DNA from: Corella eumyota
Lineage: Eukaryota > Chordata > Ascidiacea > Phlebobranchia > Corellidae
Reading direction: 5' to 3'
Assembly: GCA_963082875.1 (NCBI GenBank)
Contig: OY720099.1
Coordinates: 1,488,001-1,552,000 of the forward strand
Length of the DNA: 64,000 bases
In this document: positions 1-12,710 of the stretch, piece by piece
Position numbering within the stretch: the first letter of the stretch is position 1
How the letters are laid out: the number at the start of each line of letters is the position of its first letter
The notes under the pieces: model-generated
The model's database searches: none
Seen by the model: the letters and a program-made list of their open reading frames with translations, nothing else
Told to the model about the DNA's origin: nothing
Translations under genes and position numbers: made by a program

Positions 1-2110
1 ACGGCGCCAATTTGTATTACATTATCGCATAATTACCTAACAATTATAGCTTACATTCTGTACAAGGCTACGGAGAATAGTTGTAGACGGACTGGCGCAA
101 TCAAAAATTAAATCTTTTAATTGAAAATCACAAAATAATTGCTCGCAAAAAATCAATTTTTTTATAGAATTTCTCGTTTTGCTTATTATATTCATATTTC
201 GAACTGTTTGGAATTTTTGGGCAGATTTTAAAAATCGTTTTGCTTCATAAAAAAATCGTTTCTAATAATTAAATATCAATTCAAAAAACAAATGCGTAAT
301 AAAATTTAATTTATGAGTAATTTTTTTTCGTCTAAATAGACTAAAAAATATTTTTTGAAACTTTTTTTTTTCGAGTTGACAATTTTCTCACGGGCCTATT
401 TTGTTAGAGTGGCTACGAACGCGTTAACCAAACATTATCTTTGTAGCTTTTCAGGCAAAACTATCACATTACGGGGGTAAAAATATCTTTATCGATCTGT
501 TAGCCACCTTAGCTGAACAGCATGCCAGTCTGACTGACGCTGTAACTAAATACATTTTATTCTTTTGTCTTTGATGGAAAAATCCGGGTTTTTAGTAAAA
601 AATAAAACCTTAGTTGTTGTAGTTACGTCATATTCTTTTTACCCCAAAAGCTAATGGCATTTTTGGGGTACCTTGTCCTTTTTATCCTCATATTTTAAAA
701 ATTTAGGCGGCATTTTTACTGTAAATTGCTGACGTAATAATATAAATTGTGAAATTGAAAATTGAAAACTTTAGGGTTTGAAATTTGGTTTTTAAATTTA
801 CTTTTACAATTTTAAACAGCCTTTAAACGTTAAAAGGGGCTTCATTTTACCCCTACACTATAAAATTAAGAGTAGTTGCATTAGGGTTTTAAAAGTAACG
901 ACAATTGTTATTCCCTTGTACTTGAGACAGTAAAAAGATACAAATGTTGTTTTAGACAGTGATTGCTTCTCTTAGTTTTAGGCCCTAGACACTTAACACA
1001 ATTTTCCACGACATGCGAGCGATTAAAATGTGACTTGAGTATTAAATTCACGCATGCACAATAGAAATGTGTTTTGGTAAATGCGATCAAGTGATACAAT
1101 TGCCCGAAAAACGATCTGAATTGAATTAACGACAACTAGAAATGGCGACAGGCAGACTAGGCCAAATTTGACTGAGATTTGCGCGCGATTTTTAACAAGA
1201 CTTGTTGCTTTTCGAGATATTTATTTTTTATGATTTTTGTGTGTATGCCAAAATGGCGATTGGTATTTTAAAGCATTGGAAAATGCTCAAAATATAAAAC
1301 CCAATACATTAGTATAAACATTTCACGAATACCAATAACTGGCAATGTTAATAGCCTTTAAAATTTACATCTCCTAAAAGTCTTTAGTGTAAAATGATCT
1401 TCTTTTAACACAAAACACAAATAGTTTCATTTTCGTGAAATATTTTATTTTTTCGTCCGGGTTAGCGAGCTGCGTCATAAAACAACCATTGTTACGTCAT
1501 TTATCTATAAAGAAGCATTTTAACCATTGCACAATTTGTAAAAAATGTATAAAATAAAATTAAAAACAGCATTTTAAGATTTTAAATGGACAATACTGCA
1601 TTTTATTTCCTTATAAAAAGTTTTGGCACTGCATAACATGATATTATTAATTTCGATTTAGTAAAAATGATATTGTAACCTAAATTAATTGTAAATAGTG
1701 AAACTTAACAGCATTGTAGTACGGTGTAGCACTTAGCAACAATTTAAAGGCAAATTAACTAAATGTTTGGCAAATAAAAGGCACACAAAAATATATAAAA
1801 GATATAGTACGATACTTGTAAAAAAAAATTAAAAAAAAACATAAAATAACATTTAAAAAATATGAAACACTTTACTAATTCGAAACTTGTGTAAATTCTG
1901 TCCAATACTGTTTTAAAACGGCAGTTTAAAAGTTTAAAAATGTGATACTACGTCACCAAATACAGTATTTAAAAAGTCAGTATTAACTATATACGTTACT
2001 TAAATGACCATAAGCTTCGCTGTATTAAGTTTAAAGGAACATTGTTATTGCACGAAGCCTGCGTCCGTATAACAACTTTCATTTACTGCAAACTCTGAAT
2101 GTTTTTAACT
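1..2110. other. Non-coding flank downstream of Nk4
   Basis: AT-rich sequence with no convincing exon on either strand. The part next to 2110 should include the Nk4 3' UTR; an AATAAA on the minus strand (TTTATT at about 1604-1609) is a possible polyadenylation signal some 500 bp past the stop. The short open frame at 908-1135 has no family resemblance and no splice context. Confidence 0.6.
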
Positions 2111-5100
2111 TTATGTACACAACCCAAGTTTGTACATGTAATCGGTTGGGTTTGGGTGATGTAAGGTCCCTTGACCGACTTGGGTTGGGGGCATTGTTGA
2201 CTGGGTGAAAGGCGATGGGGTCATGCCCATAGTCCCGTGATGTTGGTGTAGTGATGTTCCTGGATAGTGGGTCATAGGGGGGCCAGAAGGCTGCCCGCTT
2301 ACCCTACTTGGGGTTGAAATACCCCCGTAACCCGTGGGGTTACCGTATGCGGCTGCTGCAGCCCCTGCAACCGCTGCAGCGGCGGCTGCACTGGGTCCAT
2401 ACGCGTTAGGGGTGTGTGGGTAAGAATTATACCCACCACATGAGCTATACGAACTGGGGTAGTTATGATAAGGGGTAACTGTGACGTTATAGGGGGCTGA
2501 GTATTGCGAGTGATTATTAGGAAGACCGCCTCCACCGAGACAGGGTTTTCCGTCTCGTACTATAACAGGGACTGCTACTCTTCTTGGAGGTCCAATACTC
2601 GCTAACTCTAATGTTTTATCTTGTCGCATTCTCTTGCATTTGTATCTACGATTTTGAAACCAGATTTTAACTTGGGTCGATGTGAGTTTTAGGATTTGAG
2701 CCAAGTGTTCGCGCTCTGGTGCGGATAGATATCGTTGTTGTTTAAATCTTCGTTCGAGTTCGAATACTTGAGCTTGGGAGAACAAAACTCTTGGCTTTCT
2801 CCGTGTGCGGTGGCGGGAAATTAATCCACTTTCTTCCGCCTTTTTCTTCTCGTTTTCGTCGGGACTCTGACTGCAGTTGCTAAGGTTGTCTGACTTTTCA
2901 GAATCTAAAAAAAAAATTAAATTTAAATTTCATTAATATTTTAAAAAATTGATTTAATAAAAAACTAAAATACATTTTTCGCGAAGAAAAATAAAGTACT
3001 AAAAGGGAATTTAACTCTTTATCTCAAGTTTCCATACATGTCATTCTCAAAAGATAAATTGGTAAATTTTTGTGTTTGTAAATAAAATCAATCGATATCA
3101 CATCCATCATTGTAATCTCTTACTGAACTTTAGTTGTCCTCGATCGTGTAAATCTTTATTTTAATCCGAAATATTAAAGCTAAGTCTTGACCTAACCGTA
3201 TTTAACAAGTCGGTAAAATTTGTGATTTTGAGTTAAAAATGGTCGCCATTTTTAAATTTATTAAAATCAATAAAGTTTTTGACGCTTGAGACAATTGAAA
3301 TTATGTTTTAATGAGTGTTTAAATAAACAATAATTTTTAAGCTTTGTAAAAAAAGATATTTATTGAAACCAATAAACTTTTGGCCAACGCTGATTATTTA
3401 ACCTTATATGGCTAACCAATTAGATGTGATAAAAATGCGCTAACAAATGGCTGTATCCTGTTTAGATACAAATTTCAAAGCATAATAACGGGCGTGGATG
3501 CTAATCAAAACTGTCCATTAGCCAATCAATATCATGTGAACATTTACAGATGGCCTTACTACAGCCTTCCGTTCACCTGTGTGTATATAACATTGAACTT
3601 GTATGTTTTCCTATACTGCAGGGTGGTAATTAAGCTTTATACGGTGGCGATATCACGTTGTCGTTCCGTCCTATTATCACTTAACGGGACCTGCAATTTG
3701 TCGACGTCAATGACAATGCTTTTAGAGTTGTTTGAAAGCAAATAGTGGGTCGCGTGGTAGTAGAGGTTGTAACTAATGAGACGGGAAATGATTCAATTGT
3801 AAGGTCGATTCTAACTGGATATATAACGATTTTACAGACTATGTCGTTGGGCAAATTATTCCTACATTAAAATGTAAAGATATTTGTGTTATGTGGCCAA
3901 TTTATTTTTTATTTTTGTAAAACTAAATATCAAACAATAATATTATTTCCTTGTTTCAAATTTACTTAATACAATAGCTTTCTAACTCTCATAAATCTTG
4001 GTTAAATAATTGACAGATTTGTTCAAGCGAAAAAGCTTATTTTAGGGGTAAAAAATCTAATTTCGGCCCAACAATAAACCCCTTATATATATGGTTATTT
4101 TGTAGTTATAATCAATCAACTAATGTTATTCGAATATTAAGTTCTTAATATTTTTGATTTTTTTGAGGGAATTTTTATTTTGGTATAACCTGCCTAAACT
4201 TAAAATCTTGTTACGTTAAAGAACTGAAAGCAGGGATCAAATATCAATGGAAACGGTAATTAAAGAATTTGTTTAGTGCAAAGCGTAACATTTTTAAAAA
4301 CTTAAATTACTGTAATCGGAATTTTGTAAAAAAAAGAAGGTCTACAGTATTTTGACATAACAATAATATTTGAACCAAACTTGAAAATTTTGCCGCGCAA
4401 AGTGAAATTTCAAGTCTGCGTAAATCACGAGTTTTGACCAGCATTGTAACGCACATGAAAAACATATAATTAATTTGCTATTAAGTAATCATAATTTGTC
4501 CTCGCTCGGGAACGGTCGAGACAGCGCGGTGCCAGAATTTCATGACATTAAATTCTTATAATTCAAAGTCTCGCCATATCAAAAATAAAAAAACAAAGAC
4601 CGAAAATTAATTGTTACATTTCAATTAAATTAAAAAAACATCGCATTCCCGAATTTCTTGTTTGTTTACCTTTTGTTTATATCGACTATTTAGTTACATG
4701 ATTTTTTAGTCTGGATTCAGTCTCGTGCGGGAAACATTAATACCGAATACGTCATACTAATACGTCATAGCTACTTGAGATTTGCATGTTAAACAAACTG
4801 GTCAATAATTTAGAATCTGTAGCGTGCCGCACGGGCCTTGTTCCGTTTAAATGTTTTTGTTTAAAGATTCTTAAACGCCTAATTAACGCGGCCCAAAGAT
4901 TAAACTTATTTGTCAAGCCCAAAAATCAGAGTTTTTACATTTTTTACTAATGATTGTCTTTTGTTCTTTATTCTAATACTTTGCTATTATATTTTAAACT
5001 ATTTTTAACAACCCTAACCCATTCTTAATTTGTTCGTTACGATCAAATTTGGAATTTCCAAGATACAAAGCAACAATAGAATTTATAAAACGATTACAGA

Positions 5101-7618
5101 TAGAAGTAACATTTTGCGGTAACGAATTATAATAATCAAGGGCTCTAGTCTCCCGAAATATCAATTTAAAAATAGCAGTTGTGGGCATAAAACCTCTATG
5201 TTATTGCAACTAGACATAAATTAATATTACGCATAGTTAAAATTTGAAATCTGTCGATGTTTTGTTGAATGTAAACAACCGCTTGGTTTTGAAGTTGACA
5301 TTTTTTTGATCGACTTGAATAATAGCAGACTACAAAGGATTAAAATCGCGCGAACTTTACTTTTTTTAACGAAACTGTCATCTAGGTTATAATGTAAGGC
5401 TGTTATTAAATTTCGAAATAAATTCTCACGCCTTGAAATATAGCAGAGTTTTAATTTTTATTGACATCGCTTAATTATAAAACTGTGAGAATTCTGAGTC
5501 GTATTTTAAATTACTACAAATATTTTTAGACATTATTTTAAATTCTAAAAAAGGGGGTTACATTTTTTAGCCCAATTTCTGATTTAGTAAATTATAATTC
5601 GTTTTGTTAAGTAAATTGTTTTTATATTTTTATTCGAGTTTTTTTAAAGAAGGGTTCCTTTTTTATATAATTTTTGACTTTATAAATTTAAAATTTAGTT
5701 TAAAATGTTGTTAAATAATTTGTTTTTTAAATTTTTTTAAAAGAAGGGTTTCCTTTTTTATTTAATTTTTTTTAGTAAAGTTTAAATTTGTTTTTAAAAT
5801 GTTGTTAAGTAAATTGTTTTTCTATTTTTTATCCTATAACCCAATCCAAACTGTGATAGATTAATTGTTTATTTAACTCGATCCTGTAAAGACCGAAACC
5901 CTGTTTTGTTTTTGTTTGTTTTTAGTTAACATTTGAGCGATTAGTTTTTGTCTCCTGCGATTCTTTGTTTCCCGGTTCTGTGTCGGACTAGTCGGCGCCA
6001 TCGTCCGTCTTCGCTCTAATTCCGGTCACACTTCTCGCGTTATGACGTCACAAGCGACACCGTGACGTCACTATCTTAGTTAATTTTTCGTTTTTTTTTT
6101 TAATTTTTGAATTTTTAAATTTTTTTTAACAAATAACAAGAAATAAATATCCTAAAATATATGACTTTTTAAAACTGGTTTATTAATCATTAAAAATTTT
6201 ATTTTGTTGTTAATATTTTTTATAAAATATTTTCTTTTATTAGTAATCTTTTTTTTTTCGAATTAATTTTCTCGCAAAATAAGTTTTTACGAATGACATC
6301 AACTACCAATTAAATATAAAAAAGGTTTCAACCTGCAATTAACTTTCTTGTAAACACGATATTTAGGCTTTCTCGCTTATTTGTTTGCGTCGATGACTTT
6401 GCCTTTTATGGTTTGACATGTTTTGATGACGTCATCTTATATTAATTATGACGTCAGGCGAATTCATTTTTAGAGATTATTTAGCAAATTTCAAGTTCGT
6501 TGCCTTATTATTAAATCACCTTAATTTAAGAACTTTTGTCAGTTTATGACGACAGCATATTACGGTTTATTAGTGACGTCATAATTTAAAAAAAATAATT
6601 GATTGTGACGTAATAACTTACCGGTCACGTGCAAAATCGTTTCCTCTGTCCGCAAATCGTTCTCAGATGAGTTAAAAGTTTGTGGGATCGAATCTCCGCT
6701 TCCTCCGAAGTTATCGATGGCTGGGGTCGACACGGGGCCAAGTCTGGGTGAGGGGGTGGGTGAAATGTTGGAGAAATCCATAGTGCTCCCTGGGGTGACA
6801 GAAGTGTAGCCCCCTGATGTAGTAATCTCCCCAAACATCGATTTATCGCCAATGCCGTCGTACTGCATGTCATTTGTGACAGGAGGTTTCCCAAAACTGG
6901 GGTCAATTAACCCATTGTATGGGTAAGATACCCCAGTGGGTGACGAAAAAAACGGGGGTCTGGAAGTAGAAGTTGGGGCAACACTTGATGCGTCAGTAGC
7001 TAAGAAATCAGTCTGGGTAAAGTTGGGTTCTTGCGTGGTTAGCTCGTTGCCAATGGATACGGCCCCACCTTGATACTGGGGTAAGCTGATGCGACTGTAA
7101 TCTGTTCCGGGGTAGGTTGGGTTGTAGTAGGGGTCCGAAGAAGGGTACCGAGAACTTTCAAAATGCTCTCGCGTTGTTTTTCCAGCGTCAATGTAGTTCT
7201 GGTTGTGGATGTTCTGAGAAAAATGTAAAAGCGTCGACGCTGCCGCTTCGGTCGATGTAGACTGATACTTTCGGACATCCAAGCTGCCATTCTTGATGTA
7301 TTTTTCGGCGCTGTTTTCCCTTGAACCCCGGTAGACATCATGACCCGCCATATTGTTTGTAGGAAGACCCGGCTTCTTTACGCGATCAATAGGCGAAGTA
7401 CTAGACCGCGGTGAAACATTATTCTGTCCGATGTATTGCTCCTGGTTAAGCATCCCCATCCCTCTGGTATCATCGCTTATTTCATTGTCTTTTGTATTTG
7501 AGTTGTCGTTGTAATCATATTGGTCTGATCTTGCATCTATGTTTAACTGATGATTTCGCTCCATTTTGAGAATATCTTTCACAGAAAATGGGGTCGAATT
7601 TACGGGGCTCGGGATCAT
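2111..7618 (-). CDS. Nk4: NK2-class homeodomain transcription factor Nk4 (Nkx2-5/tinman orthologue)
   Basis: Two coding exons: 7618-6622 (997 nt, starts [11 protein letters not shown], donor CCG|GTAAGT) and 2904-2111 (794 nt, acceptor TTTAG|ATTCTG). The junction codon is G|AT (Asp333) and the product is 596 aa. Seen in the sequence: a TN (tinman, eh1-like repressor) motif [12 protein letters not shown] near residues 9-20; a homeodomain at about 367-426 with the NK2-type tyrosine at position 54 (QNRRYKCKR); the NK2-specific domain [16 protein letters not shown] at about 440-455; a poly-Ala tract; and a C-terminus ending YKLGLCT. Homeodomain and NK2-SD match Nkx2-5/tinman better than Nkx2-1 ([20 protein letters not shown]). 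In Ciona this gene acts in the cardiopharyngeal lineage (established knowledge). At 596 aa it is far longer than vertebrate Nkx2-5 (about 320 aa), mostly from a long low-complexity stretch between TN motif and homeodomain. The start was chosen because the TN motif follows at once. Confidence 0.95.
2905..6621 (-). other. Nk4: Single large intron of Nk4
   Basis: GT..AG intron of 3717 bp, far longer than most introns in this window. It is AT-rich with a few patches of higher GC (about 3610-3790, 4500-4560, 5975-6075) that stand out from the background and are candidate cis-regulatory islands. No extra coding exon was found; the 83-residue plus-strand frame at 3494-3745 has no supporting features. 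Confidence 0.8.
6043..6613. promoter_or_regulatory. Cluster of CRE/ATF palindromes in the Nk4 intron
   Basis: Perfect TGACGTCA occurs at 6043-6050, 6063-6070, 6427-6434, 6449-6456 and 6574-6581, plus TGACGTAA at 6606-6613. That is five perfect 8-mers within 540 bp, beside the 5' splice site of the intron. At this base composition I estimate well under one such 8-mer per 64 kb by chance. The sites are seen directly; binding by CREB/ATF-type bZIP factors and a regulatory role are inference. Confidence 0.5.
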
Positions 7619-8026
7619 TTTTGCGGTGGACTTTCGGGTAGAATTACTGGCATTTAGTTTAAGGTGTATAAGAGAAAAAATTAATATCTAGAAATACAAA
7701 AATTGTTTTTAAAAATAGGTAGTCACTTAACTTTTTTCTATACAAAATAATATAACGCAATATTGATCGGATAGAAATGTTGTTTATTGTGATTATAGCT
7801 TTTATAGTTATGGGGATTCTGAATAATGCAAATTACGTTCCGGCATCTTATATTTAACAAATTTACTTTATACTCTAAATTTGTAAACCATTTTAGTTTT
7901 CACATATTTACAGCAGTTCCTATGCAAAGTTAACTATCTTCAACAGTTTAAAATTTGACAAATGGTCCTACGATAAAGGAACCAATTAGTTTGGTTCTGT
8001 TTAAAACCATTTTACTTTCCTGTTTA

Positions 8027-8115
8027 TTATCCAATTATCTTAGAACGGAAAAAAGTGAATCACAAATATAAGTTATCATTCTGTTATTTATCATGACAAT
8101 AGAGATAAGGTATCT
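8027..8115. promoter_or_regulatory. GATA-core cluster upstream of Nk4
   Basis: Five GATAA/TTATC cores plus a GTATCT lie within about 90 bp (near 8027, 8035, 8073, 8088, 8104-8109 and 8112), 410-500 bp upstream of the Nk4 start codon. GATA factors are known regulators in the Ciona cardiac lineage. That these sites control Nk4 is inference, and short AT-rich motifs are common here. Confidence 0.3.
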
Positions 8116-8164
8116 GGTTAATGTTAATAGTAGGACATACTTGCTTCGACTAATTGCTCTTCCC

Positions 8165-8170
8165 TATATA
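8165..8170 (-). promoter_or_regulatory. Possible TATA box of Nk4
   Basis: TATATA on the minus strand in the context CTTATATAGGGAAG, about 550 bp upstream of the start codon. A start site near 8135 would put the GATA cluster just downstream of the promoter, so one of the two readings may be wrong. Many Ciona messages are trans-spliced, which hides true starts. Confidence 0.2.
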
Positions 8171-10369
8171 AGTTTTAACACCACGCTGACATACCAGTGA
8201 TATGGAGATGTAAAATATAAAGTTTTATTTCGTATTTTATCGTGAAAATGACACAGCTATTCTACATACCATTATTAAATTACATTTATTTCAATTTATT
8301 GCCTAAGCCTGAAACTAGATTTACACTTATTTTTAATATTAAATATTGATAAACAAATTTTATAATTATTTATTTTGCTAAATAATAATACTTAATTAAC
8401 AATTTATTATGAAGTCGAATACATAATTTTCTAAACTTCTTTATCGAAATATCAAACTCTTAATTATACTAACGTTATAATATCCTTATAATACCAACAC
8501 AAAATCTATTTTGTAAACATTATCAAATTTTCTATAAAATGTATTTAGTAAACTGAGAGCCCTGTGCTTAGCTACAGTAGTAGTAGGTATATGATGTTAG
8601 TACGGTGAAGTTATACTGAGGTATGTGATAAAAGCGAGAAAAAAGCACCGAGTCGCTAAAACGAAGCTAAGTGTAAATTGCGTTCTGCTCTTTAGTTAAT
8701 GTTCCTCACTAAAATATCAAATGCTAATTTGTACTGACTTAGTTTTAAAAGTAGTTAAAGTATTTTTAATAAGATAAAAACTATAATCTGTATATATTCT
8801 GGACTGTTTTATTTTTTTTTTAATTTCTAAAATTAAAAATTATTTTTCCATTCTTAAAAACAATTTATATAAATTTGATTTGTCAATAAATGTGTTTATT
8901 ATTTTAATAAGCTCCCTTTTTCTAATTTAATTTCATACAAAAAACAACAAACCAACTCGGAATAATTAATTTGTTGGCGCTTATACATCGACATGTTGTC
9001 TGTGTACGAATTACAACTAATAAAGCAATTATGTTTACTTTTCTTCGCAAATATATTTTAAATTTGAGGGACTTTTTCTGGCTGAAATTAGCGGTTGATT
9101 TTTAATAAGTATGTTATATCGGAATTTTAAAATGTGATATTACCTGAACCCAATTAAGAATTCGACAAGCTCATGACGTCACGAATATGAATAATTTTAT
9201 TTGTAATTGTAGGTTTGGGCAATTAGTGAATTTCTTTAGCTTTTAAATGGCGATTTTTCTTGTATTGGCGCAACAAAAATTTAATTTGTTGTTTTTTATA
9301 ACAAATACGTCGATTTTTTTAAAGTAATTGTTGGCAAACTATGCAGGTAATTATATGGCGATGTTAAATTTTTGGAAATAATTTAAAGCGTTTTTTTGGA
9401 TTGCAATTTTGTAATCGAAATTTAAAAATTAGGTTTTGCAAAATTCGTTTCCAAAGAATTTTAAAATTGTTCTATTTTTATATTTTTAAATGTAATATTT
9501 TAAGAAGTTTAAATTATAAAATTTAAACTACATTTTCTAACTAAATTGAAAATAAGTTTTTTAAAACTCGAAAAATTTTTGGAAAAATAATCACAAAACG
9601 TTATATCTAATGCAAAAAATCGCGGTTAAAAATTTTACTACGACTCCCGAACAGCAGCCAATCTGTCGGGGTCATAGGTGTGAAATTACAGCCAGAGTAA
9701 ACGTACATAGGTTTGGAGTGGCTCTTCGAGTGCCAGGCCTTTGTCTTTTAGTCGTGCGACAGCGCCGTCCTCGATGTCTTTTGTATAAGATCGCTAACTT
9801 GTGTCTTCATGTTATTGAAGCAGTGTTTTTGTTTTTTTTAATTCGAACAATGCATGTTGTTTGTCGTTTGAATTAGATTGATATATTTCTGTCGCCAGTC
9901 GTTTGAGCTGCGATATTTATACTGGTATCATTTTTAAATCTCATTTTTAATGGGTTTATTATAATTGCTTGCCTATTAGTTTGTTTTCGTCATATTTTAA
10001 GTTGGTTAAAAAAAAAATTTAACATTTTTTTGCGAGACTATTTTATTTTTTTTTAATTTTTGGTGTTCTTGCTTTTCAAATTTATCAAAATTACTCAAAA
10101 TAAATTGTAGTTTAACGCTGGATCGCAATCTAAACTAATTAACATTCTTAAGCGCACGGAAATATGTTAATTAATTTGTTTGTGTTGTCAGGTAAGTATT
10201 TGGCTAATTACAAGTAAATTTATGTGTTTTTAAAACTCAATTTTTAAATATATCACCTTAGACTAATTCCTTTAAAAATTGTATATATAAATATTTATAT
10301 ATATTTTTTTTAAACTAGGTGTTAATGCTTCACTTACATATACATTGAATTTATCCTTTTTTTTCTTAC

Positions 10370-10422
10370 TTCTACGGGGTTTAAGCTATGAATAAGTCTA
10401 CGGGGTTTAAGCTATGAATAAA
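10370..10422. repeat. 26-bp unit, two tandem copies
   Basis: The motif TCTACGGGGTTTAAGCTATG followed by AATAAG/AATAAA occurs twice back to back with no divergence except at the last base. It is a recent replication-slippage type duplication. Confidence 0.85.
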
Positions 10423-12439
10423 ATGTGAAATCATTCTCGTTCAGTTTATTAGCATAAGCCACCCGCGTACATTTAAGTCTATTCTGAAAATTCGTAATTC
10501 GACGAATTAAACAACTCCGTGAGATTGTTGTTTCAATCCTTTTAGTCATACACACCACAAAATAGACAACGTTAACAGCGGATAGCTCATTCTTGATGCA
10601 AAATTGCTTAGTAGATAGGGGGAACGACGTGGTTCAATATGTTGTATTAGCTCTAACCTTAATCCTTCTGTGTTTTTTTATGTTGTTGTATTTCGCGACG
10701 CGATTTTAGTGATAAATAATTCTAGTTTTTTTTCTTTACGAATGTCTCACCGTCTATTAAAACCCGCTTCTCAAATTGTGCGAAGTCGTTGTGAGTGACA
10801 TCGCATAACAAGGAGTATTATGGTCGACTTTTGAGTAATTGTCGGTAAAATATTGGAAAATTTTTCGTGTTATGTGGAGAGCTAGAAATTAAAATATATC
10901 ATTTCACCTAAAAACTTTTGTTGTTATATTGATCCTAATTTTTGATTTTTAACATTTAGCTTAACAACATTTCTTTTATATTGGATGAATGCTAAAACAA
11001 ATACAATCTTTTTTAGTGCCTAATCTTCAGCAATGTCGTTAGTTTTAGGCAAAACATTTAAGGGCACATTTCTTTATATTTGTAAATCTTATCAGACTTC
11101 GCACCTCGATTTGCCTGGAGTACTGTTTAAGTTAGATGCTTTGTTTAAACGTGTTATGTTATATCAAATGTTCTCTGTAAATATTCTATATTGATAACTG
11201 CATCTTGCAAATAATTTATATTTTTTTTTTATTTATTTGAAAAAGATTGTTGTATAATTAATAAGATTATTAAAAAAACTTAAACTATAAATAAATATTT
11301 ATTAAAAGAATATAAAGTTGCGTTATTTTTATTTAAGTATTATAAAACAAATTTATCACATTTTACAATTAATATTTCACCCAAAATATCTAATTTGTTA
11401 ATTAATTTGAATAAAGGTGTTTCGTCATTTTTGACTTTATTGATGTGGTAATATTAACATAAATAGGTTTTACAAAAAAATAATTAACAATCGTTTTTTG
11501 TAAATTAAGTGGTTACGTTAATTATAAAGGAGAAAAAGTATTTTTTTCTTATTAATGCCGCATATACTGATAAACTGAACTTATGAAATTATGCAATAAT
11601 TTATAAATAGAATCAAACTTGGTTCGTAACTTATAATTAAGATAAGCATGCCAGCTTAAAAATTCGTCATCTGTTTAAGCGTTTTGAAGTTGGTTGCCTT
11701 AATCTATTGCTCGTTTAGGTGTGTCGTTTAAGTATACAAAACCTCGTTAATTGCAGTTTCTAGGCCAAGTAAAAACACAAGTTTCGGGCACGACTGCATT
11801 AATTCTTAAAACAAAAGATTTTGAACTAATTTTGTCGTTGATGTGGTGTTCTAGTCGTTTTAGGCAAACACATGTTTTGGTCGAGTTGACACTCGGTTTG
11901 TTTAAACTAGAGCAATATATGGGCAATTGCCCAACGTAATTTTAAATTTTAATTTTTGAAAATTGTTGTAACACTTGTTTAAAAAAAATTGGCATAGTAT
12001 TATTTTAACCGGAAGGCTCATATTTAAATAATAAGCAGTGCACTATATTTATAACCAACCACAATAAAACATGTTGTAGACTGAATGAGCCCATATTCGC
12101 CTTAGTCATAATACAAACAAACTATTTATCGCTTTTACAACACCTTTAATCGAATCTAAGGCTACTACCTGGGTTTATAAACCGTCTTCTATTTCCCGTG
12201 GGAAGGGAGGTAATATCCAGACTTAACGGCGCTAACTTAGCTTGCTTTCTGAGTTCACCTTTTTAGCTGTGTCTGTTTTCTTAGCCGAGATTTTTGTGAT
12301 GTTATATAGTAAGTTTAAATGGACGTGGCTGGGGTATCATTGCTTTAACAAACACGGTAAAACGAATACTATGACACTAAATAAAATGTAAAACAAATGG
12401 GCAAATAAAAATGTATAAAGTTTTATTTTTTTGAATTCG

Positions 12440-12710
12440 CTCAAAACTGGGTTGGGGTAATATTATAAGGTCAATAATATTTTAAACTTGTACAACTTAA
12501 TACTGGACTGGGGAAATCTAATAGGGGCAATAATACCTTATTTTGTACAACTTAAGACTGGGATAGGGTGATATCACGAGGTCAATAATAATAATATCAA
12601 TTTTTAAAACTTGAAACTGGTTTGGGGTTATATCATGAGATGAAAATTTATTTTTAAATTTTACAATTTAGGACTGGGTTGGGAAAATATTATGAGGTAT
12701 TAAAAAAACA
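12440..12710. repeat. Degenerate ~60-bp minisatellite, about 5 units
   Basis: Units of about 60 bp share the core ACTGGGNTGGGG followed by a TATNANGAGGTCAATAATA-like segment and an ACAACTTA-like link. The cores are near 12447, 12503, 12558, 12617 and 12672. Units differ by many substitutions, so the array is old. Confidence 0.75.

Larger units (their letters stand above)
7619..12439. other. Upstream intergenic region of Nk4, no gene recognised
   Basis: AT-rich with no credible exon. A GC-richer patch at about 9635-9795 is the clearest departure from background; the 88-residue frame across it (9610-9876) has no domain. There is one TGACGTCA at 9174-9181 and a 26-bp perfect tandem duplication at about 10370-10422. 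Confidence 0.6.

Noticed and set aside
3494-3745. 83-residue plus-strand open frame in the Nk4 intron
   Set aside because: No family resemblance and no splice or promoter context; lies in a GC-richer patch more likely to be regulatory.
9610-9876. 88-residue plus-strand open frame upstream of Nk4
   Set aside because: Basic, Cys-rich composition with no domain. The minus strand reading also gives a plausible-looking short peptide (EDGAVARLKDKG) but no matching splice sites, so neither is called.
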